This document shows positions 51,827-63,732 of a stretch of DNA of 64,000 bases, in pieces. The notes beneath the pieces are model-generated. The model was not told the DNA's origin and made no database searches. It was given only the letters and a program-made list of their open reading frames with translations. A program made the translations under genes and the position numbers. Numbering within the stretch: position 1 is the stretch's first letter; each line of letters opens with the position of its first letter. The DNA comes from Dipteris shenzhenensis (lineage: Eukaryota > Polypodiophyta > Polypodiopsida > Gleicheniales), in NCBI GenBank assembly GCA_047967505.1, contig CM106540.1, one strand, 5' to 3'.

Positions 51827-53600
51827 CACTTGCCGTGTGTCCTCACCCCTTCCCCTCTGGCATTTTGCATGGCTGCCACTTCAGCTCTCCTCACCCAGTG
51901 GTGCCACATCTGCGACTCTGTTGTGCGTTGCTACAGCACTACCTCGGCCACGTAGCCTCTTGCCGCGCCAGGAGCCATTCACTCCGCAGTCCGCGCCCCC
52001 TTTAATGGCGCACATGACTGCTTGTACCTCGATGCCCCCACCCCCGTGCAATCGTGCCACGTGGCACACTAGCACATTTCTCGCTACCCTAATCCTTTGT
52101 CTCACCGCGTGTCAGTCCAGTCTATCCACACACCGCCATGATGTGCCAGTGCCTCTCCAAAGTCACCATGTGTCCATTAGAGCTTCTCCAAGCTCTCTCT
52201 ATGTGCTCGAACCTCCACATTATTGCTCCAGGACTCCAAACCTCCCTGAACCTACCTCTAAACCTCCACTTACTTGCCACATTGGCATGGGTTCCATGTG
52301 GCAGCCTCTCGTGACTCTCACCCTCTTTAATATATAGTATAGATAGCACCATCCTTCCCAGTTATTTCAAACACAGTCTCCAAATATCAGATTCCTCGCC
52401 ATTTGAGTCGTATATCTCCTTCAGTCATAGTGACTTATCACACAATGAATGAATGATAAAGCATGGGGTGCTATCCACTCTATTTCCCTCATATTTCCCC
52501 TCTATTTCCCTAACAAAAGTAAATATTTCTCCTCTTTTTCCCCTCCATGACATAAGGTCCTTAATGGCCAAATTAGGAGGGATAAGAAGAAGGCCTAGAC
52601 ATGGTCCATAAGCTTCCTAATAACTGACTTAGCCCTAGCTATAAACATCAAGCCAACTAGAGCGAGCGACAACTAGGAAGGCGGCGGGTCAAGTGAGTGA
52701 TGAGCAATTTAGCTTTTAGGCTGGGGCGAGCAACAACGAGGGAGGCAAAGGGCCACAAACCGAGGGAGCAACTGGGATGGAGGCTAGAGCGAGCAACAGT
52801 GAGGGAGGCAGAGGGCCACAGCGAGTGTTAATCTTTGTGATAGAAGAGTGAAACACAATTAATTAATTAAAGGAGGTAGATAGAAGAGTGAAACACTATT
52901 ATTTGAAAGGAGAGCGAATAGTGGACTAACCAAAATCCTCATTAGAAGCTATAAGTAAAAGGCCTGAGGGAGGGAGATAAACTTTTACCTAGATGGCCGA
53001 CCATGCTGCCATTAGAGTCTACAAGAATTTGTTACAAGAGATAACTCAAAGGGTTGCGTATCACTCCCTGTGTATTCACGATAATTCACTTGAGGCCTTG
53101 CCATTGATTGGTGTTCACATGTATACCAAAGGTTCGAAACAATGCTAGAAACATGGAAGGCCCTCCTTGCCCCAAAAAGCATCCCACTTTACTAGGTCAA
53201 AAACCAACTGCAATGGTCAAATCCTCCTTTGGAATGTGATTGTTCATTTGTGTGCAATATTTAAGCATAAAATTCAACATGTGATATTCAAAGTGGGACC
53301 TGTTCATCAAATTCAAATCAGAGAGACCAAATATTGGCCTCATAATTTTTTTCTACGAGTTCTTTTTCATGATTTTTGTGTAACTCTCAAAGCCATGACA
53401 TTAACACAGTGGGAATGAAGTTTGAAGGGGTGATGGGAGGGAGAGCACTGTGTTGGTGAATCCTAGCAGCCACATGGTGCATGTGCGCCCGATCCATATG
53501 GGGAGCGGTGATCATGGAGAAGTGAAGAGAAGGAGATCTAATGATCAAGTTGGGATTTTGCTTGAAGTGGAATCAATGAGCTCGAGTCTAATTGAGGCAG
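51826..53600. other. no gene recognised; GAGCGAGCAACA-type degenerate repeats
   Basis: A C-rich stretch (51826-52100) opens long but compositionally biased frames. At 52660-52830 the words AGAGCGAGC-ACA and GAGGGAGGCA-AGGGCCACA recur three to four times in degenerate tandem. The rest is AT-rich and featureless. Confidence 0.5.
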
Positions 53601-54300
53601 GCTAATTGTTATGTCGTCCTCTCTTGGAGAATGTGCATGTTGATCAGTTGCGTGATGTCCCTCGAATTGAGTGTGACAGTGTCAAATCAAAGAGCGAAAG
53701 GGGGAGTTGGGGAGGCCTACTACCTAGGGTGGCAAGTGGTCTTGGAAGGAAGAACGTAAATCTTTTGCAGAGATGGTTGCATGCAAGTTAACGATGGGGC
53801 TTCTCTGTGCTATCTACAGAAGATACATGGAACATAGTTCGTGTTGATGTCGTTAAACGTGAGAGTGAACCAGCTAGGAAGGATCTCGATTTGTTGGTTA
53901 CAATTTGACATGTAAAACCAAAGGTTGAGAAGCTTGTGAGTGGGGGGGTGTACCTATTCTTCATTGGAAGGGTGCCTAATTTGGGGGAGTTGTAAGTGTT
54001 TTCGACATATGACTGTGAGGTTTTGGTTGAGAGATATGCTTTCAGGTTCCTGGGTCGCAGTTTTTTCCTTCTTGGATGTGTCTCGGAGGCAGTACGACAC
54101 AATATATTGTGGGCAGGTCTTATATGTTTGTGCTAGGGCAGCGATGTATATATTTGAGGTGGCATTATCTATGGGAAAACCACCTCGAGGCCAATAGCTT
54201 GTAAAGGTTGTGATGATCATTAATGGGAAGATGACTAGAACTGGTATAACTTCCATAATACGAACCGCAATAAATATAAATATGAAATGTAGTTAGGAAT
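53600..54300 (+). pseudogene. unidentified, possibly LINE/DUF4283-type gag-like remnant
   Basis: Several short plus-strand frames (53606-53791 and onward in shifting frames) have protein-like composition: QLRDVPRIECDSVKSKSE, then FSVLSTEDTWNIVRVDVVKR. They precede the zinc-knuckle fragment at 54621. The order, an N-terminal domain then a CCHC finger, would fit a LINE or DUF4283-type protein, but no diagnostic motif is intact. Confidence 0.25.
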
Positions 54301-54568
54301 GTACTGGCAACCGGCCTCCTTTCACATCTCTCATGATGTGCTCCACAATGTTGAGAGCCATATCAAAATGGTGTGTATGATGCATAGCTGAGAAGACGAC
54401 GGTAAGGTCTAAATGATTGAGCAAGAACCATCTAACAAACCAAACCCCCATCGATAACGGCCATCCCTTAGAGTCCAACTTTTTTAGCATTGATGAGTTT
54501 CCATTTCGAGATTGCCCTATGCGGGTGGACTTCCCGAGTATGCATGCTTGGGTGGGCCATTCTTTGGA

Positions 54569-54973
54569 AGGGGGATAGCCAATTCCGGATTATATTAATG
54601 TTTAGCTTTCTGATGATGTTGTGGTCACCCAAAAGGTTAGTTTTGGCTCCTTCCCATATGCATGCGACATTTGCAAGAAAACGGCTTACTATGCTAGGAA
54701 CTGCCCTTCTAGAATGGAGAACACAAGGGTGATTAGGCAGTGGAAGGTGAGAATGATGATAAAATTCCTTAGAGTCAAGCTCCTCCAAACTCTTAGGCCA
54801 TTCAAGCTCCTAATCGCGAAGTGAAGACAATGTCTAATGCTACAAATAATTCAAAAGGTGTACAGGCTTGTTGGAAATAGGAGGATAGAATTTCTCACAC
54901 CTCTCTATGACCTTCATCTCAAAGTACACTCAGAAATACTTCACGAAACACTCACAGATAAAGATCTATGTAT

Positions 54974-55009
<36 letters not shown>

Positions 55010-55505
55010 CCTGCTTGGATGGGCCTTTCTTTGGAATGGGTTGCATGTGTGCTAGGTTAAGTTTTAGTTTGGTACAAAGAAGGCATGGATCTTGTGGGAT
55101 CGGGGGATAGCCAATTCTAGATTATATTAATGTTTAGCTTTCGGATGATGTTGTGGTCACCCAAAAGGTTAGTTTTGGCTCCTTCCCATATGCATGCTAC
55201 ATTTGCAAGAAAACGACTCACTATGCTAGGAACTACCCTTCTAGAATGGAGAACACAAGGGTGATTAAGCATTGGAAGGTGAGAATGATGATAAAATTCC
55301 TTAGCGTCAAGCTCCTCCAAACTCTTAGGCCATTTAAGCTCCTAATTGCGTAGTGAAGACAGTGTCTAATGCTACAAATAATTCAAAAGGTGTACATGCT
55401 TGTTGGAAATATGAGGATAGAATTTCTTACACCTCTCTGTGACCTTCATCTCAAAGTACACTCAGAAATACTTCACAAAACACTCACAAATAAAGATCTA
55501 TGTAT
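54569..55505 (+). repeat. tandem duplication (about 400-bp copies) of a zinc-knuckle fragment
   Basis: Copies at about 54569-54976 and 55103-55510 share GGGGATAGCCAATTC, TATATTAATGTTTAGCTTTC, GTGGTCACCCAAAAGGTTAG and CTAATGCTACAAATAATTCA in order. Each ends at a (GA)n run. Each encodes VVVTQKVSFGSFPYAC then ICKKT, a CCHC-type knuckle. The knuckle is CDICKKTAYYARNC (His to Tyr) in copy 1 and CYICKKTTHYARNY (last Cys to Tyr) in copy 2. Each copy has lost a different ligand. Confidence 0.75.
54977..55006. repeat. (GA)n microsatellite
   Basis: About 15 GA units end copy 1 of the duplication. Confidence 0.95.
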
Positions 55506-55510
55506 ACAAA

Positions 55511-55518
55511 AAGAGAGA

Positions 55519-55590
<72 letters not shown>
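55511..55590. repeat. (GA)n microsatellite
   Basis: About 39 GA units with one G interruption end copy 2 of the duplication. Confidence 0.95.
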
Positions 55591-55592
<2 letters not shown>

Positions 55593-55635
55593 AAAAGCAT
55601 ATTCATCCACTAACTATGGGAAAAAGTGAGCTGAA

Positions 55636-56075
55636 TGTGAGCACAAAACACCCCTCAAATTTGAGGTATAACTTTGTTGTGAAACTCTCCTCACAACACT
55701 CCTTGGATGTGTTGTCTTATGGTAGAGTTTAGTGGGTGGAGTGAGTGAGGAATGGAGGGGAAAGGAGGCCCTTTTATAGCCTTGGCCCTAGGGCATATCA
55801 ATCAACCAGCAAGGGCTAACTCAACCCCCTGCACCGATCTAGGCAGCAGCCCCATGAGCCACCCTATAGTCGGCTGTTTGGCCGACCCAAGTAGGCTAAA
55901 ACTTAGCCTATATGAGGCCCTATTGTAGGGCCTTTGTTGCCCTATAGCCAACCCTCTTCCAAGCCCTTTGTAGGCCCCTTTGCTACTGTAGTTCCTACCC
56001 AACTTCTTTATCATCTACTGTCCCTATGTCTCCTCCAATCGAGGGCTCACAAGTTGGGGTCAGTGATTTCTAATA
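55636..56075 (-). mobile_element. 3' LTR (about 440 bp) of a minus-strand copia element
   Basis: Read on the minus strand it follows the polypurine tract AAGAGGGCG (56084-56076), starts TATTAGAAATCACTGACCCC and ends GTGCTCACA. The usual copia start TGTTAG has become TATTAG. It matches 58115-58573 in order, with roughly 80 percent identity by eye. Confidence 0.8.
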
Positions 56076-56109
56076 CGCCCTCTTAATGATGCAATTGTGG
56101 GCCAATCCC

Positions 56110-56810
56110 CATGTGTCGAATGAGGTGCCCCCTGGGGAGCGCCTTCCTGAAGACGTTTGAGATGTTGTCAGTGGTCAGATAGTACATCGGCTCCATGATA
56201 CCATTAATGATGAGTTCTCGTACGAAGTGGTAGTGGACTTCGATATGCTTTGTCTATGCATGGAACACGAGGTTCTCGGTAATGGCAATGCAACTCGTGT
56301 TGTTGATCACCATCGCATCCTCCTGAGTCACGTCCATGTCCTCCAGGATCCACTTGAGCTACAAGCTGTGCATGTAGCCTTGTGCTCTACCTCTATCGAT
56401 GAAAGGGCAACATAAGGTTGTTTCTTGCTTAGCCACGAGATGGCCCCTATTGCAAGTATGAGACAATACCCTATAATAGATCTTCTGGTGTCTCCACCAT
56501 CACCTACCCAATCATTGTCACAGAGTCCACCTAGCTCGAAAACCTTTATTGTATGTAATGCCATAGGTGCATGTAATCTTCAAGTGCCTTAACACCCTCA
56601 TGCCTACATCCCAATGGGCCTTCCTAAGCCCATTGGTGGAGAATTGATTGAGTAGCCCTACTACAAAGGAAATATCTAACCTAGTGTTGGTGAGATAAAG
56701 TAGACTACCCACCATCCATTGATATTGTGATGCATCAGCTGATTGAGACATCATGGATGCCACCATGGGAGTGATTGCCACCTTGTAGTCTTCCATCTAA
56801 AACTGCTTGA
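56110..56810 (-). pseudogene. copia RT C-terminus and RNase H
   Basis: The minus strand reads YQWMVGSLLYLTNTRLDISF and HWDVGMRVLRHLKITCTYGI (RT end), then LCDNDWVGDGGDTRRSIIGY, SWLSKKQPYVALSSIEVEHKA (RNase H), and VHYHFVRELIINGIMEPMYY (RNase H tail). A frame change falls near 56540. The polypurine tract and LTR follow in the expected order. Confidence 0.9.
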
Positions 56811-56865
56811 GTTGGTTGACTTTGACATCTATGGCCTGATGTCAACAAGTTCATTTGCAAGTTCA

Positions 56866-57560
56866 CGTTACTCTCTTTTATTTGTGGATGATTGTAGTTG
56901 GATGACCTAGATATACTGCCTAGCTAAGAAGTCATAGGCTTATGAGAAATTCAAGGAATGGAAGGCCCAGGTAGAAAAGGAAACCAAGGAGGCAATCAAA
57001 GCCTTCTGCATAGACAAAGGGGGGGAGTTTAATTCTATTGAGTTCAACAGATTTTGCAAGAAGCATGGGATCAAGCGGCAACTTACTACAGCTTGCACAT
57101 CTCAGCAGAATGGAGTTACTGAGCGGAAGCACAAGACAGAGATAGGTTTGACCATGTTGTGAGGGAGGAAGTCTTTATGGGGTGAAGCCGAGAACACTAC
57201 AATTCACATCCTCAACAAAACCAAGACCAATGCATTTGTTCATGTGCATAAGAATGAGCAAACGAAGCTTGATTCCCATAGCAGAAGATGTATCTTTGTG
57301 GGAGACAGTGAAGAGTCCAAGGCTTATTGCCTTTATGACTCGGTGAAGAGGCAAATCCTCATGAGCAGGGAAGTGATCTTCGAAGAGTTAGAGCCCCAAA
57401 CTAAAGAAGAGGTTTGGGAACTTCCAGCATTACCCCTACTATAGGTACTTATGCTCTATGTGGGTGTTCTTATCATTACTGGAGACCACTCAAAGAAAAT
57501 TGCTCAAGTCAAGAAACTTCTCATGGAGGAATTTGAGCTGACAACAGCAGATGTTGTGTT
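56866..57560 (+). pseudogene. copia integrase core and RT palm fragment (inverted)
   Basis: The plus strand reads LLFVDDCSWMT, YEKFKEWKAQVEKETK, DKGGEFNSIEFNRFCKKHGI and TSQQNGVTERKH (integrase), then SRRCIFVGDSEESKAYCLYD and VKRQILMSREVIFEE (the post-integrase segment). A stop at 57442 is followed by MLYVGVLIITGDHSKKIAQV, the RT palm with YVDD changed to YVGV. The large part of RT between these pieces is missing. Confidence 0.85.
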
Positions 57561-57781
57561 TGTCCGTCTAGTTGACAGACAAAATATTATTGCACAAAGT
57601 TGGTACATAGAGTACACCAGAAATCAGCTCCTCATCTCTTGCAGTCGTGATGAATGGGATACTACCAACACACTTCATAGGGCATGTCCAGTTATCCCCC
57701 ACAGTTACCTTGGAGTTAGGATGTTTACCTTCCATGGTCTTTCTTATTTGACATGTGCTTCAAGGCTCCAATGTCCACGTA

Positions 57782-58110
57782 CTAGCCTTCCTTACCTTTG
57801 CTCACTTTGTAGGTTGACCAGTACTCAGTAATGATAAAGAGTGCATAGGTAGAAACGTTGGCCGATTCAATCTTTGGCTCCTCCTTTTCTTTGGACTCCC
57901 TCTTCTGCTTGAGGTCTGCCTTCTTCTTGAGGCATTCTTTAGTTTTGAGTGACCAAGATTCTTGCAGTAAAAGCATTTCATCATCTTCTTCTTCTCTGCA
58001 TCCTTGATCTTATTGTTATTTTAGTCCTTGGACTTGCTATTGCCCGGCTTGTCCCTCACCACAAGTGCTTTCTCGTTCGATCCAATGTATAGTTTCTTTC
58101 GAGCCTCCTC
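57782..58110 (-). pseudogene. copia gag fragment with damaged zinc knuckle
   Basis: The minus strand reads QEEARKKLYIGSNEKALVV, then KDAEKKMMKCFYCKNLGHSK. The knuckle begins CX2CX4H, but the fourth ligand is lost to a frameshift. A Lys/Glu-rich tail follows. Gag begins directly at the LTR end, so the leader and gag N-terminus are deleted. Confidence 0.7.
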
Positions 58111-58114
58111 CTGG

Positions 58115-58573
58115 TGGTGAGCACAAAACAGCCCTCACATCTGAGGTAAAACTCTACTGCAAAAACTCTCCTCACAAGACTCCTTGGATCTGTTGTCTTT
58201 TGGTAGACTTCAATGGCTAGAGTGAGTGAGGAATGGGGGAGATATGAGGGCCTTTTATAGTCCTGATCCTAGGGCATATCAACCGAATAATAGGGTCTGA
58301 CTCAACCCCCTGCATCAATGTGGACAACAGCCCCATGAGCCGCCCTATAGTCGGTTATTTTGCCGATGTAGGCAAGCTAAAACTTGGCCTATATTAGGGC
58401 CTATTGTAGGGCCTTTGTGACCCTACAGCCAACCCTCTTCTAGGCCCTTTGTATGCCTATATGTAGGCCCCTTTGTTGTTTTAGTCCTTCCTAGCCCACC
58501 CTACCATCTACTACCCCTTTGTCCCCTCCAATTGGGGGCTCACCAGGTGGGGTATAAAGCAAGGTTCATAACA
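58115..58573 (-). mobile_element. 5' LTR (about 459 bp) of the minus-strand copia element
   Basis: On the minus strand it runs from TGTTATGAACC (58573) to GTGCTCACCA (58115). It shares CCCCATGAGCC-CCCTATAGT, GGGCCTTTGT and ACTCTCCTCACAA words with the left LTR. Confidence 0.8.
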
Positions 58574-58769
58574 GTTAAGGTGTAGGTTGACCATTCAAAA
58601 ATTTGTTTCTATGGCCACAAGGGAAGAACTCAATCAACTTTGTTGCATTAGCAGGCATCCACTTATCAGTGCCCATCTAAGGGCATCGAGGATTGATTCC
58701 ACCAAGTATGAAGGGAGCTACAAATTGAATTTACTACCCAAGGGATATAAATGGATGAAAAACTAACAA

Positions 58770-59170
58770 TGGTTCTAAGTTCTTCTATTGAAATTTTATA
58801 GAATATGGCAAGCTAGAATAGCTTCAGTGCCTTGTAGACTATCAACACATTCTAATCAACATCCAAATTTTGAGCTTGATTGAATTAGTTGTGGACTACA
58901 TTCTTTTGGAATTCGGTTCTGTCTTAGGGCCTCAACAAGGATGCAGAGATACAGATGGATGCAGAAGGGACAATGGTTCCCAAAGACATTGAGTTCTTCT
59001 AGTAAAATTGTTTAGAATATGGCAAGCTAGAATTGCTTTAGTGCCTTGTAGGCATGTCAACATAGTCTAAGCAACGTCCATATGTTGACCTTGATTGGAT
59101 TAAATGAAGATTACATCATTTTGGTAGTTTGGTCTATCTTACAACTTAAAAAAGGATATAGAGGGAGTTA
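58770..59170. repeat. about 200-bp tandem duplication
   Basis: GTTCTTCTA-T, then TAGAATATGGCAAGCTAGAA, GCCTTGTAG, TCAACA-A-TCTAA and TTGATTG-ATTA recur in order at about 58775-58960 and 58990-59170. The copies are diverged. No coding potential is seen. Confidence 0.7.
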
Positions 59171-59429
59171 AGAAGATTCCAAGGAGTCTAGGACCAAAAG
59201 TGTACAACACCTATTTGAGATTTCACTCAACGTAAGGTTATACTAATAACAAACATCTACTTATTGAAAAAACGTTTATATATATAGGTGGGCTTTCAAG
59301 GTGTTTTGCATATCTTCATTTGTGTCCACTCGCACACCAACCTATGCAAATAATGTACAATGATACATGAGATCATGATACTTATGATCCTAACACTTGT
59401 TCTTTGGTTGATGTTCTCATGTCTATGTC

Positions 59430-60150
59430 TATATCTATGATATGTAATAATTATAAGAAAGTTTTGCAAATTTTTGAAACTTTGATTGTGGCAATACGTT
59501 AGTAAATAAGTCTCAACATATTTTATAGAAACACTAGCTAGATCAAATTTATCCTTTCTTAGTTGATATGTTGAATGCAATTATAGAAACGATTAATGTG
59601 CTTTGCCTTCCCATGATCTTTTGGATTCTTTATTATAGTGATTGCGCTCATGTTATCACAAAAGATCATTGTAGGCTCCCTTGGGGATGTTCCAATTTCA
59701 CCTTGAAGCCTTCACAACCATATTGTTATGAATCCACGTTTGGATAAGCAGTCTTCTTTGGCTTCTTTGCTAACAAAGCAATTCGTGTGCTATCGCATTG
59801 ATTAAGCAAAAATGTTTAATTTTGGCTCTTTACTTCACCCAAACTGCATCACAATAGCTAGTGGTGTGTGGTTTAACATAAAACCAATAGGATGTTTTTG
59901 AAAAAACACGAGTTATAATAATGCATGGTAACAAAAATTAGTATGCACTTAAATATCATCTTCACTACCTTCCAATGATGCTTATGTGCATTTAATATAA
60001 CATGACTAACCAAGCCTATTCCATGATTTATATCTAGTTTAATTGATGTCATCACATAAATTAGTTTTCCAACTGCTTGTTGATATGATGCAATATCTTG
60101 AGATTGATCACTCTCGATATATAGGTATTGTGACATATTTCAATTGGGCT
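59430..60150 (-). pseudogene. copia RT end and RNase H remnant
   Basis: The minus strand reads SYQQAVGKLIYVMTSIKLDI, then HKHHWKVVKMIFKCIL (RT C-terminus). The RNase H part is EPTMIFCDNMSAITIIKNPK and DHGKAKHIN, with a trailing IKYVET-like tail at about 59520. Stops and frameshifts are frequent. No LTR was matched to it. Confidence 0.75.
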
Positions 60151-60553
60151 AATGAGATAACTCCCATCTAGCTCGGTGGTGCTTAAATGGATTGATCATG
60201 TTAATTTATAGCTATGGTGATGTGTTTCAATTGTACCTATGAGATAACTCCCAACTTGAATGAATGAAGTAGGATCGGCTTCGTTGAACCAAAGGCTAGG
60301 AATAATCCATAAGTACATGGTCCATGGCCTTATCCTCGCTTAGTAGACATATGTGTCCCATATCCTCCACAAGGGAGGCATGGAACTACCTTGCTAGCCT
60401 ACCATCCCTATGGTCAAGATCCATAGTCTAGGTTCTAATCAATGAATACCCATGACCCAAGCCCTTTTGTCAATGAATGCCCAAGCCCTTGTGTCATTAT
60501 ATAGCCTTGAGCTATGGCTTACTATATAATGAATACCTCAGACCCCCTAGACC

Positions 60554-60994
60554 TCAACCGCCATCAAAGGACCTTCCAATTGAGTAGTAGTAAGGCTTGA
60601 TGCCATAGGCCATATGGCTGTGAGGGCATGGGTATGACAAGAAGCCCTGATGAAGACCATAGTGTGGTGACATGGATGGTGTTGGTGCTAAAGGTGCTAC
60701 TACTACCAAAGTAGAAGGTGAGAGTGTTGAAGGCATTACTGATGCCAATGTAGAAGGTGAGAGTGCTGAAGGCATTACTAATGCCAATGTAGACTGGGAG
60801 AACATAGGGGATGAAAAGTAGGATGGTACACCAGATGTTGAAGGCAAGCATGAACACAAATGTAGGGGGGTGAGAACGTGGAAGGTGGGGAAGCCAAGGA
60901 TAATGGAAGAGCAGTTGAGAGAGAGTGTGATAGAGTGGAAGGACAAGGACACTGGAAAGGGTAATGCATTAGAAGGAGGAGGTGAAACATTCAT
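60554..60994 (-). CDS. unidentified Ser/Pro-rich frame with 13-residue repeats
   Basis: A 146-codon minus-strand frame contains three units of the type STLALVMPSALSP, encoded by a 39-bp tandem repeat (about 60700-60790). The sequence is rich in Ser, Pro and Leu and has no recognised domain. On the complementary strand the same repeat reads GEGESVEGITDAN-like units, also open for a stretch. It may be part of a retroelement gag linker or non-coding. Confidence 0.25.
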   Translation of the reverse strand: MNVSPPPSNALPFPVSLSFHSITLSLNCSSIILGFPTFHVLTPLHLCSCLPSTSGVPSYFSSPMFSQSTLALVMPSALSPSTLASVMPSTLSPSTLVVVAPLAPTPSMSPHYGLHQGFLSYPCPHSHMAYGIKPYYYSIGRSFDGG

Positions 60995-61860
60995 GGGAGG
61001 TGATGGTGTTGATCCTTAGTCTTAGGGCCATTCACTATAAGCCAATACATAGCACTCTAGGGATCCTTCTTAACCCTAAGATCAAATAATAGTAACCCAT
61101 GGTTAGCCATGGATCTAAGATGCTTCCCCCTTCAAAATATTTAGATCTCATGAATGGGGGAGGGGAGCCCATCTCTTTGCATCGTTAATTCTCTTCAAAC
61201 AAACAAATATTCCACAATAGATTAAATTTTGACTTCATTCCAAAGTCCCCATACATTTAGGAGTTAGTTGTACATTTTCATAAATAAATCCTAACCAATC
61301 ATTACAATGTCCCATATTACCATAAGTCACCCCAAAGATGATGCGATGGCTATATTGACTCATCATTCAATAGGTTGTCCAACTCCAAAATTTTGTAACC
61401 CTCACCCTAAAGGGTGAATTTGTATATACTTCTTCCTCATTATATTATAGTGTATAGCTAGTACACATGCGCGCACCTCTCCTATCACCCAGTAATAATA
61501 ATCATGTACCTATAGGTTGTAGCTTGGTCTATATCCCTAATAACCCTAGAGCTTAGAAGATATGAAAGTGAAAGCATGTAGATAATTCTTGCATGTATGC
61601 ATAGGAACTTACATATTTAAGAAAAGGAGTTAAAGTCCCTAAGAGGAAAGAAAGACTATATTTGAAGTGACATCTTTGGAAGTGCCTTCAAGAATTCGGA
61701 TATGGACCTATCAAAGTAGCCCATGATATCTAATTAAATTGGGTTAGACCTTATTCTCATGATCACATTAACACTTATGGAATAACAATTCTCCCTTTTA
61801 TTTAGAACTCATATACTTTCCAAAGAAGAAAGAAATGTGATGATGTTTATGGATGTAACA
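60995..61860. other. probable LTR-containing stretch, no gene
   Basis: This lies left of the copia 3' end at 61875. The LTR of that element should occupy the right part, but no second copy defines its left limit. No coding features are seen. Confidence 0.4.
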
Positions 61861-61874
61861 GTACAATTTCTAAC

Positions 61875-62945
61875 ACCCCCTCTTAAACTGCATCGATAAG
61901 TAAAGGTTACAGGTTCAAGCTATCTTTTTGGGTTGTCTGCTATATATGATAGCAAGCAAGACTGAAAATTGAAAATTTAGAAATCTCATAGTAGTATGTG
62001 CATGAGCATAAGGAAGTCTATACATTGAGTACATGTTATACATGGATTACAACTTAAACTTTCACTTCCTCCTTTTGTGTTATAGTTATGAAGACCAAGC
62101 TATTGAGAACTTGTCCAGGGAAAGTGGCTTTGTGAGGGATATATGTTAGTTCTTCTTGTATTGGACAGTGAACAAGGTTTGTTTCTTCACTGAGGAGTTT
62201 TTCTCGAATTAAGTGGTAATGCACTCCAATGCATGTTGTTTTGGTGTGAAAAACTAGGACCTTTGCTAGTTAAATACTACTCATAATGTTAGAATAGATC
62301 ATGGTCTTTAAAGAATTTCAATCTTTGATTAAGATCTGTTGAATAGATTGCTTCACATGCATCATTGGTTGATCCTTTGTATTCTTTCTTTTGCTGATGA
62401 TGATAAGTCCATTGTTAGTTGTTTCTTGTTTTGCCTCAAAAAAGATATTAGTCCAAATTTGAAGTTATATCCATTCATGGATAATTCTATCATTTACAAT
62501 TCCTTCCGAGTCAAAATTGTTATATCTATGAAAATTGAGAGACATATAGTTCTCACAAAGCAATCCAAACTCCCACGTACCTTTCAAGTATTTCAAGACT
62601 TCTTTAGCTACAAGGAGATGAGCCTTTTTGGGATTCTCCATGAATTGACAAAAAATAACTATTGAGTAAGCAATGTCTAGCCTTATTCTAATTAAATAGA
62701 TCAAGCTTCCTATAAGTTGTCTATATTGATGACGATTTATAGTAGTAGAGTTGTCATGAGCTAACAATTTGATGTTGCATCCCACGAAGTTGGGAGTAGC
62801 TTGTAGTCATGTAGATGAAATTGTTTATTTCTAAGTATATTTGCCATATGTGAGCGTAATATCTACTCCATTTCTCCATAAATCTTCCCAAGGAAATAGT
62901 GGGCATATCCCATATCATTCATGCCAAAGGCTGATGTGAGTTGAC
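61875..62945 (-). mobile_element. minus-strand copia 3' half (RT, RNase H, PPT, LTR start)
   Basis: From right to left on the minus strand: GMNDMGYAHYFLGKIYGE and QYRQLIGSLIYLIRIRLDIA (RT), FMENPKKAHLLVAKEVLKYL, then GVHYHLIREKLLSEETNLVH and CPIQEEL (RNase H tail). A polypurine tract AAGAGGGGG (61884-61876) precedes TGTTAGAAATTG, the classic copia LTR start at 61875. Stops and frameshifts occur in RNase H. Confidence 0.85.
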
Positions 62946-63732
62946 CTTTGAGTTTCAACCCTTGAAATGTGCACCCCCTAGGCTTGAGGATAACCCACAC
63001 CTTGCCCAAAAGTGCACCACCCTAGAGCTTGTGCGGTCCCCACACTTTGCAAAATATTGCATCCTCCCTTTCTAGGAGGGTCCCCCATCCCCAAAAGGCA
63101 TCTTGCTCATACCATTCCTTCCAAAAAAGTCAAAACTTTTGGAAAGTACCCAAATGATACATAACCCATTTCAAATTACCCTCAAACCATTCTTATATAG
63201 CTAAGTCCTTTCTTAATCTTAAAATCACACATTGTCCATACCCAAATTTGTTCCCAAACCCAATCATTATTATTCTATAGAAAAGAGGAACTTCTATTGA
63301 TGCTTGTTGATAATCACCCAAATTACAAATCAACAATACCAAAGGTGTTAATCAAGGGAAAAGGGAAAAATAGCAAGAGCCTAGAGGGGCCATCTTGTTT
63401 CCTGAGCTCCCAACATACTGCCTAGAGAGGCTCTGTAACAAGGGCTAACAACCACAATGGCATACTATACAACCAACGGATGCCTCTCTCCATGAGAACA
63501 CAGAAGGAGCCTGAAGGCCATGCCTTGCAAAAACGTGCATGTCTCTCGGCAATTATTCTAGAAGTTGGAGTCCCACGCTCTCAAATAACATGCAAAGTGT
63601 AGAAGATGTTCTGCCAAATGGCAACTACAATGGCCGCTGCAGTGGTTTGCTAGTGTTCCATCACCTTACTACAACGAGTGAACCAGATATGCCAAGAAGT
63701 GATGCTAACCATTGTCTCCCACAGATTGTCCT
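62946..63732. other. no gene recognised, separates two copia RT fragments
   Basis: Non-coding sequence lies between the RT C-terminal half (62945) and the RT N-terminal motif (63942). If both belong to one element, this is an insertion of about 0.9 kb or a replaced segment of RT. Confidence 0.4.

Larger units (their letters stand above)
55636..58573 (-). mobile_element. copia element with internally inverted INT-RT block
   Basis: Two LTRs flank a 2.0-kb interior. On the minus strand a gag zinc-knuckle piece (58100-57782) lies next to the 5' LTR, and an RT-end/RNase H piece (56810-56110) lies next to the 3' LTR. Between them an integrase-to-RT piece (56866-57560) reads on the plus strand. Gag N-terminus, primer site and protease are missing. 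The element is a rearranged, dead copy. Confidence 0.75.

Noticed and set aside
51684-52337. 217-codon plus-strand open frame
   Set aside because: It starts in the LTR, reads through (CT)n as Ser-Leu repeats, then a C-rich stretch; no domain, so chance openness is likely.
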